A DNA stretch of 64,000 nucleotides from Nostoc sp. UHCC 0870 (GTDB lineage: Bacteria; Cyanobacteriota; Cyanobacteriia; Cyanobacteriales; Nostocaceae): assembly GCF_022063185.1 (NCBI RefSeq), contig NZ_CP091913.1, forward strand, positions 3,287,501-3,351,500. The letters are read 5' to 3'. Every line of letters begins with the position of its first letter. Within the stretch, counting starts at the first letter, position 1. This document shows, in pieces, positions 34,827-44,062 of the stretch. The notes under the pieces are model-generated. The model was given only the letters and a program-made list of their open reading frames with translations, was not told the DNA's origin and did not search any database. The position numbers and the translations under genes were made by a program.

Positions 34827-34886
34827 GAGTAATGAGTAATGAGTAATGAGTAATGAGTAATGAGTAATGAGTAATGAGTAATGAGT
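34827..34886. repeat. TAATGAG heptad tandem repeat (STRR)
   Basis: About eight perfect copies of a 7-base unit downstream of the 2-hydroxyacid oxidase gene. The same unit occurs at 14897-14966 and 37130-37159. Confidence 0.9.
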
Positions 34887-34906
34887 GAGGATCAACTCAG
34901 ACACAA

Positions 34907-36049
34907 TTAATTATATTTTTTCCTGTCACCTATCACCAAAGTAGAGTCAATATCTTGTAACTGAGCAACGCCACTAAGGGACATTGCTACTTCTAGCTCA
35001 TCTTGTAGTAGTGAGATAAGGTGTGATACACCTGCTTGTCCGGCTAGTGCTAGTCCCCACAAAACAGGTCTACCAATTAAGACGGCTTTAGCACCTATAG
35101 CTAAAGCTTTGAGAATATCTGTACCGCGACGGATACCGCCATCTAATAATACTTCCACCTGACCATCTACGGCTGTGACTATCTCAGCTAGGGCATCTAA
35201 AGAAGCGATCGCACCATCTAGTTGTCTGCCACCATGATTGGAAACTACAATGGCTTTAGCTCCATACTCTACAGCTCGCACTGCATCATCTTCTCGTAAA
35301 ATGCCTTTCAGTACCAAAGGTAGCGGTGATAAAGATTGTAACCATTCCAAGTCACGCCAAGTTAAGGAGGGGTCTAGTTGTTGGGCAAAATAAGTAAACA
35401 AACCAGACTCCCCTTGCTCATAGGGAATATCCAAACCAGAGATATCAGCAAGATTAGCTAGATGTAACCCTGGGGGTAAAGCAAACTCGTTGCGTCGGTC
35501 TCGTTCTCGCTGTCCCAGTACGGGAGCATCGACGGTGAGACAGAGAGCTTTGTAACCTGCGGCGTAAGCTCTTTCTACTAAGGCGCGAGTTAAACCCCGG
35601 TCTTTGTGGATGTAAAGCTGAAACCATTGCAAAGCATGGGGAAATTTAGCCCCTATATCGGCGACTGCTTCTAAACTTTTAGTGGACATTGTACTTAATA
35701 CCATCCCCACCCCAGCAGATGCAGCAGCCATTGCGGTAGCTAGTTCACCATCTGGATGAGCCAGACATTGAAAAGCCATCGGTGCAATTAACAGAGGAAA
35801 TTCTAGAGACTGTCCTAAGATTGTGGTATTCAGGCTGATTTGGCTAACATCTACTAACATCCTCGGACGCAGTTTGACTCGCTCAAACGCAGCCTGATTA
35901 TCTCTCAATGTGATTTCATCCCACGCGCCACTGCTGTAATAGTCAAATGCCATCTTTGACAGATGGGTTTTTGCTAACTGTTCATATTCAAATAAGTTGA
36001 TGGGATTTGAGGCAGCTGTCAAGTCGCTTCGCTCCAATTCAAAATTCAA
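34907..36049 (-). CDS. FMN-dependent alpha-hydroxy-acid oxidase (lactate/glycolate oxidase type)
   Basis: A 380-residue TIM-barrel flavoenzyme oxidising L-2-hydroxyacids to 2-oxoacids. The active-site block VVSNHGGRQLDG contains the catalytic His and substrate-binding Arg, and VLLDGGIRRGTDILKALAIGAKAVLIGRP is the FMN phosphate site. The N-terminal FDYYSSGAWDEITLRDN is family typical. In nitrogen-fixing cyanobacteria, members of this family have been reported as L-lactate oxidases that consume O2, while plant relatives prefer glycolate. The substrate here cannot be settled by eye. It is separate from its neighbours and followed by a heptad array. Confidence 0.93.
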   Translation of the reverse strand: MNFELERSDLTAASNPINLFEYEQLAKTHLSKMAFDYYSSGAWDEITLRDNQAAFERVKLRPRMLVDVSQISLNTTILGQSLEFPLLIAPMAFQCLAHPDGELATAMAAASAGVGMVLSTMSTKSLEAVADIGAKFPHALQWFQLYIHKDRGLTRALVERAYAAGYKALCLTVDAPVLGQRERDRRNEFALPPGLHLANLADISGLDIPYEQGESGLFTYFAQQLDPSLTWRDLEWLQSLSPLPLVLKGILREDDAVRAVEYGAKAIVVSNHGGRQLDGAIASLDALAEIVTAVDGQVEVLLDGGIRRGTDILKALAIGAKAVLIGRPVLWGLALAGQAGVSHLISLLQDELEVAMSLSGVAQLQDIDSTLVIGDRKKYN

Positions 36050-36196
36050 AATTCAAAATTCAAAAAAGGTCATGGTGGCGATTGAGAGTTAACCAGATTT
36101 ATCTTAAATTGTTTTGTAGAGGTGCGATCGCCTGATCAAGAGATCGCAGCTACTCACTCTATCACCTGTCCCCTGTCACCTGTCCCCTGTCACCTG

Positions 36197-37072
36197 TCAC
36201 CAGTTACGCCAGCCACCTTTGGGTGCTACCTCGCTGGTGTATTTTTGCCCGTGAGTTTGTAATAGAGACTGGTATTCTTGACTACTTGCCCAACGGTCAA
36301 TCTCTCTGGCTCTCAGGACTGGTACAGGGTGGGTCAATTCGGCTGTACGAGCTAGTTTGACCATTTCCCCAAGTTCGGTTTTACTAATATCATCGTAAGC
36401 ACGAGCTTGGTCAATAAAAGCATCAAGATTGAGTTTTGGGGCGAGGGTGGGTGAACCACCGGCTAATTTCATTAACACGGACATCACCACTTTGGGGTCT
36501 TGGGTGGCTAGCAATGCGGCGCGATCGCAGGTAAACTCAGCACAGCGTACCCATTCTAAAAGTTGTGTTTGGATAGTTTGGGCAATAAAAGCCCCAACAT
36601 TAGGTAATATTCCTGCCGCTAATACTAATAAATTAACCGGTGTTAAATAAACGCTATGGTCACACTTGAGATGTCCTAACTCGTGGGCAATTACCGCCTG
36701 AATTTCCTCTGGAGTCAGCATATCAACCAAAGAAGTGTGCAACATAATAAACGGTTGCTTCCCTCGCATAGCAAAGGTATAAGCATTAGGTGCAGGGTGT
36801 TGCCGCACATATAATTGAGGCGGTTCAATATCTAAAATCTTGCAGGCTTCTAATAAGAGTTTGTGTAACTCCGGTAGTTGTTGTTCACCTACCAAAACAC
36901 TAGAAGCAATATTTTCTACATAAAAAACTTGCTCTGCCATTGGCCCTAGCAAATTTCTGACTATCATATCCAAACCTGGTATTTGCTTCAGAGTTTTGGT
37001 TGCTTCCAAGTCTAATGGATGACGAAACGAGTCAGCTTTTAAACCGATGAGCGAGGATTTAAGCACAGACAT
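36197..37072 (-). CDS. M48 family zinc metalloprotease
   Basis: A 291-residue protein with the zinc motif HELGH in VIAHELGHLKCDHSVYL, followed by a third ligand Glu in WVRCAEFTCDRAALL. There are one or two hydrophobic segments (LLVLAAGILPNVGAFIAQ), so it is likely membrane-associated with a cytoplasmic or periplasmic protease face, as in HtpX-like and Oma1-like enzymes. It probably takes part in membrane protein quality control. Conserved in cyanobacteria; target unknown. Confidence 0.9.
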   Translation of the reverse strand: MSVLKSSLIGLKADSFRHPLDLEATKTLKQIPGLDMIVRNLLGPMAEQVFYVENIASSVLVGEQQLPELHKLLLEACKILDIEPPQLYVRQHPAPNAYTFAMRGKQPFIMLHTSLVDMLTPEEIQAVIAHELGHLKCDHSVYLTPVNLLVLAAGILPNVGAFIAQTIQTQLLEWVRCAEFTCDRAALLATQDPKVVMSVLMKLAGGSPTLAPKLNLDAFIDQARAYDDISKTELGEMVKLARTAELTHPVPVLRAREIDRWASSQEYQSLLQTHGQKYTSEVAPKGGWRNW

Positions 37073-37357
37073 GATTTAGCCGGCTGGAAAAACAAAGTAC
37101 CAACAGCCTCCCACAGTTAGTATAACGATTTGAGTAATGAGTAATGAGTAATGAGTAAGAAAGGGAAGTGCGATCGCTCCTCATCTATCAATACGCACCA
37201 AATTTCTTTATAATTTCTTTATTAAAAACCCTGATTTTTACCGATATTTTCTAGTATTTTTCCGAAAATCGGTAACTTAAACTTGTAGCAACCCCTATAA
37301 TAATACTTAAATTTAAATTGAGTTTTTAATTCTTGCTCCCCTTCCCTTGTAGGGAAG
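37073..37357. other. Intergenic region left of the ISAs1-type element
   Basis: This gap holds a short TAATGAG heptad array (about 37130-37159), a HIP1 octamer and an AT-rich stretch, and ends in CCCCTTCCCTTGTAGGGAAG, a small palindrome directly abutting the inverted repeat of the insertion element. No gene is seen. Confidence 0.5.
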
Positions 37358-38150
37358 CAGGGTGGATTAATTGTCGGGAGAGAAAATATAACATAGAAGG
37401 ATGATTCCTTAAGAAAAACACTGCTCTCTCTACCAGAGGAAAGTTAGCAATGAATTTAATCGAAGCAATCCAAGGTGTTCCCGATTATCGACATGCCAGA
37501 GGTATTAGACATAAACTTTGGATAATACTAACTATAGTTTTGTTAGGTAGTTGTACAGGATATTGGGGGTATAAACCTTTGGCTGAGTTCACAAAAAATC
37601 ATCGATCGATACTAATTACCATGATGAAAATTTACATGGCCGAAAGACTACTCGTCAAGTCAAAGTCTATCCAATTCCATTTGAGTCACTACCTGATTGG
37701 GTTGGTGCTAAAAGTTTAATAGAGGTTAACAGATATGGAACTCGACCTCAAGGAAAGAAAAGTCGTCGCCAGATTGTTGACTATCATGAACAACACTTTT
37801 ATTTAAGTAGCTTAAATTATTCAGCCTCAGAATTTGCGGAGATTATTCGTGGTCATTGGTCAATTGAAAATCAACTTCATTGGGTCAAGGATGTAACTTT
37901 AAATGAAGATAACTGTATTCATACTGGTGGGTTTTCACCAGCTAATTGGGCGATGGTCAGACAGTTTTTAGTTTCCTTGGCTCGTCAGTTAAATTGTCGG
38001 ACTCTTCCCGAAGCGTTAAGGCTGATGGCTAACCAACTTCAAATGATTTTTGATGCGCTATTTGACCACTCCGACTCCTTTTGCCCAACACCTGTGAGTC
38101 CAATGGTCGAGAGAGAAAACTTTTTCTCTCTCGACAATTAATCCACCCTG
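37358..38150 (+). mobile_element. ISAs1-type insertion element with an internal deletion
   Basis: The ends are 29-base inverted repeats differing in one position: left 37358-37386 starting CAGGGTGGATTAATTGTCGG, right 38122-38150 ending CGACAATTAATCCACCCTG. They bound 793 bases, well short of a complete ISAs1 element (about 1.2-1.4 kb). The element contains the two ends of a transposase gene but not its middle. No clear target-site duplication is visible. With both ends intact it could be moved in trans by a full-length relative. Confidence 0.88.
37450..38141 (+). pseudogene. ISAs1-family transposase remnant
   Basis: The first frame (37450 to about 37615) encodes the DDE_Tnp_1-associated N-terminus: IEAIQGVPDYRHARGIRHKL and WGYKPLAEFTKNH. 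From about 37620 the C-terminal part is read in another frame: HDENLHGRKTTRQVKVYPIP, then IIRGHWSIENQLHWVKDV with the last acidic active-site Glu, and finally FLVSLARQLNCRTLPEALRL to the stop at 38141. The middle of the protein, including the first catalytic Asp residues, is missing, so the junction near 37615 is a deletion with a change of frame. It cannot make an active transposase. Confidence 0.88.
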
Positions 38151-38196
38151 CTCCCCGCTTGCGGGGAGGGGGCTATGATGTACTTTATGTGATTAG
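38151..38196. repeat. GC-rich palindromic dispersed repeat, copy 2
   Basis: CTCCCCGCTTGCGGGGAGG forms a perfect hairpin directly against the right inverted repeat of the ISAs1-type element, followed by GGGCTATGATGTACTTTATG. It matches the repeat at 22846-22894. The left flank of the insertion (CTCCCCTTCCCTTGTAGGG) is similar, so the insertion may have landed in such a repeat. Confidence 0.7.
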
Positions 38197-38231
38197 GAAA
38201 TGCTATAAAGGTATTTACGACTTTTGGAAAG

Positions 38232-40088
38232 TTATGAGGATGTTAGATCAATGTCTTCTTGGTACTTTATGAGCAATTTGGGAATATAATCATATCCATC
38301 TACGCCGATGATGGCTATTATTTTGGGGCGGTGTTGTTGCAGTAGATTTTGGAAATTCTCTACACCTATTTGTCCTTGTAAAATTATTAATAACCTTGCT
38401 GGTTGTCGCCATTCACTAGAAGCTATTTGCTCTAAAAGATACATTCCTAGAGAACCAGTGTAAACTGCTTTTTCAAAATTTTGTAGTTGATAATCAGCTT
38501 CAGCAAGATAAGCTAAATTTCTACCTTGGAGATATAAATCACCGGAAATTTGCGCTGTTTTAAACCCTTCTTCTAGATATTTAATGGCATTGTGTGGTTC
38601 TTGAATTACTAAATATGCTATGCCTAAACTACTTAAACATAGGGCTTTACTTTGAATGTCGCCTAATTTTTCTGTTAATTTTAATCCTTGTTGTAAATAG
38701 TTAATTGCCATTTCATAGGTTTCTGGTTCTACTTGTTCCAGTTGTTGCGCTTGCATGACTTCGCTGTAACCTAAGTTAACTAGGGCGTTGGCTTCTCCTG
38801 TTTTATCGCCTGCTTGTCTACTTAACATTAAGGCTCTTTGACTATTATTAATGGCTTCAGGATAATTTTTTTCTTGTACGTAAGTACGGCTGAGGTGATT
38901 GAGATTAGCAATTTCACAGGGGCGATCGCCTGAGTTCCTGGCAATTTCTAATGCTTGCTCATGAAACTGTATAGAACGCTGATATTGACCTAAAGCACGC
39001 TGAGAATATCCCAAAAGGGTCAAAATACGCGCTTTTTCTTGAGTTCGCGCCACTTTTCGCAATGGTTCATCTAAATAATCTAGGGCATCGCGTAAATAAC
39101 TACCAGAAAAGGAAGCGAAAATCCCACCATAAAGGGGAAAATATGGACGTTGGGCAAAGGTGCGTAAAGTTTGGAGCATGATTTGTGATGCTCCATTACT
39201 GTATACTGCCTGACTTTGGAAACCACTTGCCAACTGACTCCAAATTACAGCAAAGGTCAAAAAGGTAGAAATCGACAACTTTGAACCGGCTTGAATGTTG
39301 TAAGCTTGTTGGTCAAACCAACTAACTAACCCCCGTTGCAAATACTGCAAAATTAACGCTATTTCCACCCAATCACTCAGGGTGAGATTGCTGTGGTTTT
39401 CTGCAAATGGAATAGCAGATTGTTCTATTGCTAAGGTACGTAATAATTTTTGGGGTAAATCACTATTAACTTTTTTTGCCCAAGTTCCCCAAGGGCCAGT
39501 TTCTCCAGCTACACCACCAAATCCCAGGGCTTGATTTGACTCATACATCCAGCTAACTAAGTGGTCTTGTAACCTTTGCCAAGCAGCTAATCCACGGGTA
39601 ATTCCCTGGGATATTTGCCCTATATCTTCGTTAAACTGGGCAAATTGTTGCAATGATTTGGCTAATTGCTGTAGTTGGGATATATTCAGGGGATTTTTCA
39701 GATTAGGGTCAGTCAGACGTAAAAATATAGCTAGACGTTCATCAGCCGCAGCTGTAGTAATTTCTTGAGATGCAGCTGCGATCGCTTCCGTAGATTTATT
39801 CTGTTCTCTATACCGTTGCCATTGACTTTGAATTGTCTTAATTGCCCGTAAACTGCGGTTAGCCTTGGCTTTTTTTAGTTCATCTGATTCACTATCTACC
39901 TGAGTTTGCATGGCGTTGAGGCGATCGCTCAAACCTAACTCAAATATTTCCCCCGTGCCTGCTAAAATGCCTTTTTGCAGCATTTGATACACCATCTCTA
40001 CAGAGCTAATTTTGCCCTGGAGGGTGAGTTGGACAATTTCATCAATCAATCCGAGATAGCGATCGCGCAATGGCAATGAGTCAGACAC
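38232..40088 (-). CDS. Tetratricopeptide repeat protein
   Basis: A 618-residue, apparently cytoplasmic protein. The N-terminal ~300 residues are helical with no family I recognise. From about residue 350 there are five or six TPR units: RILTLLGYSQRALGQYQRSIQFHEQAL, IANLNHLSRTYVQEKNYPEAINNSQRAL, ALVNLGYSEVMQ and others, with the G/Y/A spacing of the motif. The C-terminus (PKIIAIIGVDGYDYIPKLL) is outside the repeats. It is probably a scaffold for protein-protein contacts. The 3' end lies close to the ISAs1-type element. Confidence 0.8.
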   Translation of the reverse strand: MSDSLPLRDRYLGLIDEIVQLTLQGKISSVEMVYQMLQKGILAGTGEIFELGLSDRLNAMQTQVDSESDELKKAKANRSLRAIKTIQSQWQRYREQNKSTEAIAAASQEITTAAADERLAIFLRLTDPNLKNPLNISQLQQLAKSLQQFAQFNEDIGQISQGITRGLAAWQRLQDHLVSWMYESNQALGFGGVAGETGPWGTWAKKVNSDLPQKLLRTLAIEQSAIPFAENHSNLTLSDWVEIALILQYLQRGLVSWFDQQAYNIQAGSKLSISTFLTFAVIWSQLASGFQSQAVYSNGASQIMLQTLRTFAQRPYFPLYGGIFASFSGSYLRDALDYLDEPLRKVARTQEKARILTLLGYSQRALGQYQRSIQFHEQALEIARNSGDRPCEIANLNHLSRTYVQEKNYPEAINNSQRALMLSRQAGDKTGEANALVNLGYSEVMQAQQLEQVEPETYEMAINYLQQGLKLTEKLGDIQSKALCLSSLGIAYLVIQEPHNAIKYLEEGFKTAQISGDLYLQGRNLAYLAEADYQLQNFEKAVYTGSLGMYLLEQIASSEWRQPARLLIILQGQIGVENFQNLLQQHRPKIIAIIGVDGYDYIPKLLIKYQEDIDLTSS

Positions 40089-40243
40089 TTTAGTTAATAG
40101 AGAACTTCACTTCCCATTTTAGTGTGAAGCGAGGTAATGATACCAATTCTCTATAGAAGATGCCCCGCATTATTTTGGGATATAGCGACTCATCTTGAGA
40201 AAATCTCCGTGTACCTCTGCGTTGAAAAAGCGAATATTTGGCA

Positions 40244-40567
40244 CTAATCAAATCTTCTCATCAATTGCAATAAAATAGCCTCCAGCCTCTCTAATGCAGC
40301 ATTTGTAGTTCTTTGGTTTTCTTCTACATTGCGTTGATGTTGCTCGAAATTACGCAGATGCTGCTCAAAACCACGACCGAGGGTTTCTGTTGTATCCCGC
40401 AACTCCAATACCACATCATCTAAAACCGCACTACGCGCTAGAACACTGCTAGCTGTGTTGATAAAAGAATCTAGTTGTTGCTGACTATTAGCTTGCTGTT
40501 GGGCAACACGTTCTAATAATGCCTCAATTCTGTCAAGTCTACTAGATTGTTCTGGTATGTTTGTCAT
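40244..40567 (-). CDS. Coiled-coil protein of unknown function
   Basis: A 107-residue protein made almost wholly of amphipathic helix rich in Gln, Glu, Arg and Leu (LERVAQQQANSQQQLDSF, then HLRNFEQHQRNVEENQRT). It most likely forms a coiled coil; phage and toxin-associated accessory proteins in cyanobacteria have a similar look. Its start overlaps the stop of the upstream RHH-like gene by four bases, so the two are co-translated. Function unknown. Confidence 0.6.
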   Translation of the reverse strand: MTNIPEQSSRLDRIEALLERVAQQQANSQQQLDSFINTASSVLARSAVLDDVVLELRDTTETLGRGFEQHLRNFEQHQRNVEENQRTTNAALERLEAILLQLMRRFD

Positions 40568-40776
40568 GCTGTCTTTTCCTTATCTTGTCTCACTTCATCC
40601 AGAATTGATTGTTTTTCCCAAGCCCAATGAGTAATCATTTCTTCAAGTGCTTTGCTTTGATCTGTTTCAGTAGCAGCGCAAATAGTTTTGAATAGTAATG
40701 CTAGGTCTTTTGGTATGTAACCAGAGATTAATCGATAGTTAGGATCTCCTCTCTTACCTCGCAGATTTTCAGCCAT
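40564..40776 (-). CDS. Small RHH-like DNA-binding protein candidate
   Basis: A 70-residue protein. The central part YIPKDLALLFKTICAATETDQSKALEEMITHWA has the strand-helix-helix pattern of ribbon-helix-helix regulators or antitoxins. It is the first gene of a two-gene unit with the coiled-coil protein, with an ATGA overlap. The small size and coupling recall toxin-antitoxin or plasmid partition pairs, but the partner is not a known toxin. Moderate confidence that it is a real gene, low in its role. Confidence 0.6.
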   Translation of the reverse strand: MAENLRGKRGDPNYRLISGYIPKDLALLFKTICAATETDQSKALEEMITHWAWEKQSILDEVRQDKEKTA

Positions 40777-40966
40777 AGATGTTCATCAGCATAGATATTA
40801 AATCTATGGTGACATGAACCCAGACAATAGCAATGTATTTTGTCAGTTGGTGTTCATGTACATTTGTCATTCTATCAGCAAGTACACCAGTATACAATCC
40901 ATAGCTAAGTTCTACCCAATCCCCTATCGTTCCTTAATTTTGAATTTTGAATTGATTTCCACTCCC

Positions 40967-41743
40967 TCATCTCACTAACTGTGCGGCAGAATTGAAAAAC
41001 TGACGACATAATCCTTTGGTAATCAAAACTGTGGTGAGTAAATTGGCGAAAGCCACCATGAAAATAATCAAAATTTCATAGGATACAGCCTCTAAAGGTG
41101 TAATCCCAGCTAGTAACTGTCCAGTTGTGATTCCGGGAATAGCTACCATCCCTACCAAAATCATTTGGTTGATAGTTGGTAGTAATGCGGCGCGGATAGC
41201 TTCCTTGCGGTATTGGTTGGTTGCTTGTTGGGGAGTAGCACCTAAACTTAAATGGGTTTCGATTTCGTTGGGAAAGGTGTTCATGCTGTTAACTAGACGT
41301 TCCCCTGCGATCGCAGCTGCATTCATCCCATTTCCTAAAACAATCCCCGCTAGGGGAATAATATAACGTGGTTCGTACCATTTATCTGGTTGAATGATTA
41401 AGAAGTTGGTGTAAACCAGTGTCATCAGGGTACTAACACAAATTGCACCCCAAACCAAAGGCAATACACCAGGAATCTTTTGACTGATGCGATTTCGTGC
41501 GACAATCGCCGTAATCGTCAGCATTACTACTAAAGCCGCCAAAACTCCCCAAGGATTGCCCAAAGCAAATATGAAGTCTAAAATATATCCCAAAACAGCT
41601 AATTGTAAGATAGTTCTACCGGTAGCGATCGCTAAATTTAACTCTAGTCCCAATCTTTCCCAAGCAGATACACCAATAGCGATCGCCATCAATCCTACAG
41701 CGATCGCTAAATCAACCAAATCCAACTTGATTAAATCCTGCAT
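40967..41743 (-). CDS. UPF0014/FetB-like ABC transporter permease
   Basis: A 258-residue membrane protein with about seven helices. The sequence IPLAGIVLGNGMNAAAIAGERL, then LSLGATPQQATNQYRKEAIRAALLPTINQM and VAIPGITTGQLLAGITPLEAVSYEI, is the signature of the UPF0014 family. The E. coli member FetB works with the ATPase FetA in iron export. No fetA-like gene is adjacent here. Localised to the inner membrane. Confidence 0.88.
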   Translation of the reverse strand: MQDLIKLDLVDLAIAVGLMAIAIGVSAWERLGLELNLAIATGRTILQLAVLGYILDFIFALGNPWGVLAALVVMLTITAIVARNRISQKIPGVLPLVWGAICVSTLMTLVYTNFLIIQPDKWYEPRYIIPLAGIVLGNGMNAAAIAGERLVNSMNTFPNEIETHLSLGATPQQATNQYRKEAIRAALLPTINQMILVGMVAIPGITTGQLLAGITPLEAVSYEILIIFMVAFANLLTTVLITKGLCRQFFNSAAQLVR

Positions 41744-41750
41744 TGGTTTT

Positions 41751-41790
41751 ATGGGGGTGTAGGGGTGTGGGGGTGTAGGGGTGTAGGGGA
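41751..41790. repeat. GGGTGTAG-type short tandem repeat
   Basis: A run of G-rich units (GGGTGTAG / GGGTGTGG) with a period of 7-8 bases in the leader of the FetB-like gene. On the minus strand it is C-rich. Confidence 0.7.
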
Positions 41791-42065
41791 AGAAAAACTC
41801 TTGAATTTTGACCCTTCACTTCGTTCGAGGGCATAATTTTGAATTTTGAATTTTTCTGCTCAATCCCCAAAATAGTCAGTTTGCAAACAGGCACTCATAA
41901 TTTACCACTGATCCATGTTTTACCCATAGAATTATTCCGGTAATAACGCTTGATTAATACGTATCTAAGACGACAGTCTTTACCAGCTTTTTTGAGAAGA
42001 AATTCCATTAGCAATAATTGACAGTCGAAGTGTATCTTTTGTATCTTCAAATAAAATGAAAACTT

Positions 42066-43214
42066 ATGATCCAAAGCATAAATTTTGTTCCTGCTTTTGA
42101 TATCAAGCAGCAATACACCTCAATAGAAGCCGAAATTAGTGCGGCTGTGGTAGAAGTTCTGTCATCTGGCCGCTATATTGGTGGCCCCTTAGTGGAAGGT
42201 TTTGAGCAGCATTTTGCTAACTATCACGGTGCAAGTGATTGTGTAGCCTGTAACTCTGGTACTGATGCGTTATATCTAGCACTACGCGCCCTCGAAATTG
42301 GTGCAGGTGATGAAGTAATTACTACGCCTTTTACATTTGTCGCCACAGTAGAAGTGATTATTTCTGTTGGTGCAAAGCCAGTGTTTGTAGATATAGATGC
42401 GACAACATTTAACCTGGATTTGCAACAAGTAGCAGCAGCAATTACACCCCAAACTAAAGCGATTATCCCTGTGCATCTATTTGGACAGCCTGTGGATATG
42501 ACAGAATTAATGGCGATCGCACAATCTCACAATGTAGCAGTGATTGAAGATTGCGCTCAGTCTACAGGCGCGACTTGGGATAATCAAAAAGTCGGCAGTA
42601 TTGGGCATTTTGGTTGCTTCAGTTTCTACCCTACCAAAAACTTAGGTGCTTGCGGTGATGGTGGCGCAATCACCACCAACGATCCAGCATTGGCGGCTAA
42701 GGTGCGGATCATTAAAGAGCATGGACAGAAAAACCGCTATCAATATGAAGAAATTGGGGTAAATAGCCGTTTAGATGCCATACAAGCCGTAATTTTGCAA
42801 ATTAAGCTGCGTTATCTTGATCAATGGAATCAACAACGTCAGGCGATCGCAGCCTATTATCAACAATTTCTCACTCAAATTCCCGGTATCATTGCACCAC
42901 AAGAATTAGCTGGCGGTGTGAGTGTTTGGAATCAATATACTATCCGCGTATTAAGTGAGGGAAATAATGGTACTACCACCACACACCGCGACTCGGTACG
43001 CAACCAACTACAAGAAAAGGGAATAGGTTCAATGGTTTACTATCCCTACCCTTTACATTTACAACCCGCCTATCAACATCTCGGCTATCAGTCAGGACAA
43101 TTACCAGTAGCAGAGCAAATTTGTCATGAGGTGTTATCTTTACCCATGTTTCCAGAACTAACACCCCAGCAACAAGACCAAGTAATTTATGCTTTGAAAG
43201 ATATCCTCGTGTAG
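42066..43214 (+). CDS. DegT/DnrJ/EryC1/StrS family aminotransferase
   Basis: A 382-residue PLP enzyme of the sugar aminotransferase family. The Schiff-base Lys lies in FSFYPTKNLGACGDGGA; the PLP-stacking region is SGTDALYLALRALEIGAGDEVITTPFTFVA, and DCAQSTGA holds the Asp that contacts the pyridine nitrogen. It probably transfers an amino group from glutamate to a keto-sugar nucleotide for cell-surface polysaccharide or a secondary product. No sugar-nucleotide dehydratase lies nearby, so the pathway is unclear. It is followed by a shared terminator. Confidence 0.92.
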   Translation: MIQSINFVPAFDIKQQYTSIEAEISAAVVEVLSSGRYIGGPLVEGFEQHFANYHGASDCVACNSGTDALYLALRALEIGAGDEVITTPFTFVATVEVIISVGAKPVFVDIDATTFNLDLQQVAAAITPQTKAIIPVHLFGQPVDMTELMAIAQSHNVAVIEDCAQSTGATWDNQKVGSIGHFGCFSFYPTKNLGACGDGGAITTNDPALAAKVRIIKEHGQKNRYQYEEIGVNSRLDAIQAVILQIKLRYLDQWNQQRQAIAAYYQQFLTQIPGIIAPQELAGGVSVWNQYTIRVLSEGNNGTTTTHRDSVRNQLQEKGIGSMVYYPYPLHLQPAYQHLGYQSGQLPVAEQICHEVLSLPMFPELTPQQQDQVIYALKDILV

Positions 43215-43230
43215 TCAAAAGTCAAAAATA

Positions 43231-43280
43231 AAAAGGCAAAAGAAAAAGAAACACCCAAATTCCTTTAACTTTTGCCTTTT
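43231..43280. terminator. Bidirectional terminator between convergent genes
   Basis: AAAAGGCAAAAG (43231-43242) and CTTTTGCCTTTT (43269-43280) form a perfect 12-bp stem with A-rich and T-rich flanks, placed between the converging aminotransferase and ycf23 genes. Confidence 0.75.
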
Positions 43281-43315
43281 ATACTTCTTTTAACTCAGCA
43301 CTCACTACTCAGAAC

Positions 43316-44062
43316 TCAGCACTGACTACGCACTCTAGTATTAGCTAAAGCCTCAACTAAACCTCGCACAGCAGCAATCATCGCCACTTCGCTATTGAGT
43401 TGATTGATTGCAGAACCGACACCAACACCAGCCGCACCAGATGCGATCGCCAATGGTGCAGTAACATTAGAAATCCCAGAAGCACACAATACTGGTACTG
43501 ACACAGCACGAGCAATTTCATAGGCTGCGGCTAAGGTAGGAGCAGCTTTTTCAATTAATCCTAGGCTTCCAGCGTGAGATGGCTGGCTGCTAGTACCGCC
43601 TTCCGTTTGGATGATATCTGCACCAGCTTTCACTAGTTCTTCAGCTAGTTGTACCTGTTGATCTAGTTCTAGGATATGGGGAACGGTAACAGACAGGGTA
43701 ATTTCTGGTAATAAAGCGCGGGTTTGATGTGTTAACGCCAATACTTCCTCGGCTTCAAATCTGCGTCCTTGAGCGTAAAAAGCATCAAAATTACCGATTT
43801 CAATCAAATCTGCACCAGCAGCGACGGCTGAAACAAATTTGTCTGGTTCTACTGCGGATACACAAACGGGTAGGTTGATTAATTTTTTAGCGAGCTGTAC
43901 TAAAACAGGATCAGCTGCAATATCTACAAAAGTTGCACCACCCAGTTCAGCAGCTTTCACAACGGCTGCGACACGATCAGTGTCAAAGTTGTTCAAACCG
44001 CTAATAACTTTCAGGACGCGGCGGTTAGTAAATGCACTTTGCAGTTTAGAAGGCATTGCCAT
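43316..44062 (-). CDS. ycf23: Ycf23/DUF561 TIM-barrel protein
   Basis: A 248-residue protein of the DUF561 (Ycf23) family, found in cyanobacteria and some plastids. The start RRVLKVISGLNNFDTDRVAAVVKAAELGGATFVDIAAD and the end ASGISNVTAPLAIASGAAGVGVGSAINQL resemble phosphate-binding TIM barrels, so a small-molecule phosphate ligand is possible. Its function is not established. It is monocistronic here and converges with the aminotransferase gene. Confidence 0.9.
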   Translation of the reverse strand: MAMPSKLQSAFTNRRVLKVISGLNNFDTDRVAAVVKAAELGGATFVDIAADPVLVQLAKKLINLPVCVSAVEPDKFVSAVAAGADLIEIGNFDAFYAQGRRFEAEEVLALTHQTRALLPEITLSVTVPHILELDQQVQLAEELVKAGADIIQTEGGTSSQPSHAGSLGLIEKAAPTLAAAYEIARAVSVPVLCASGISNVTAPLAIASGAAGVGVGSAINQLNSEVAMIAAVRGLVEALANTRVRSQC

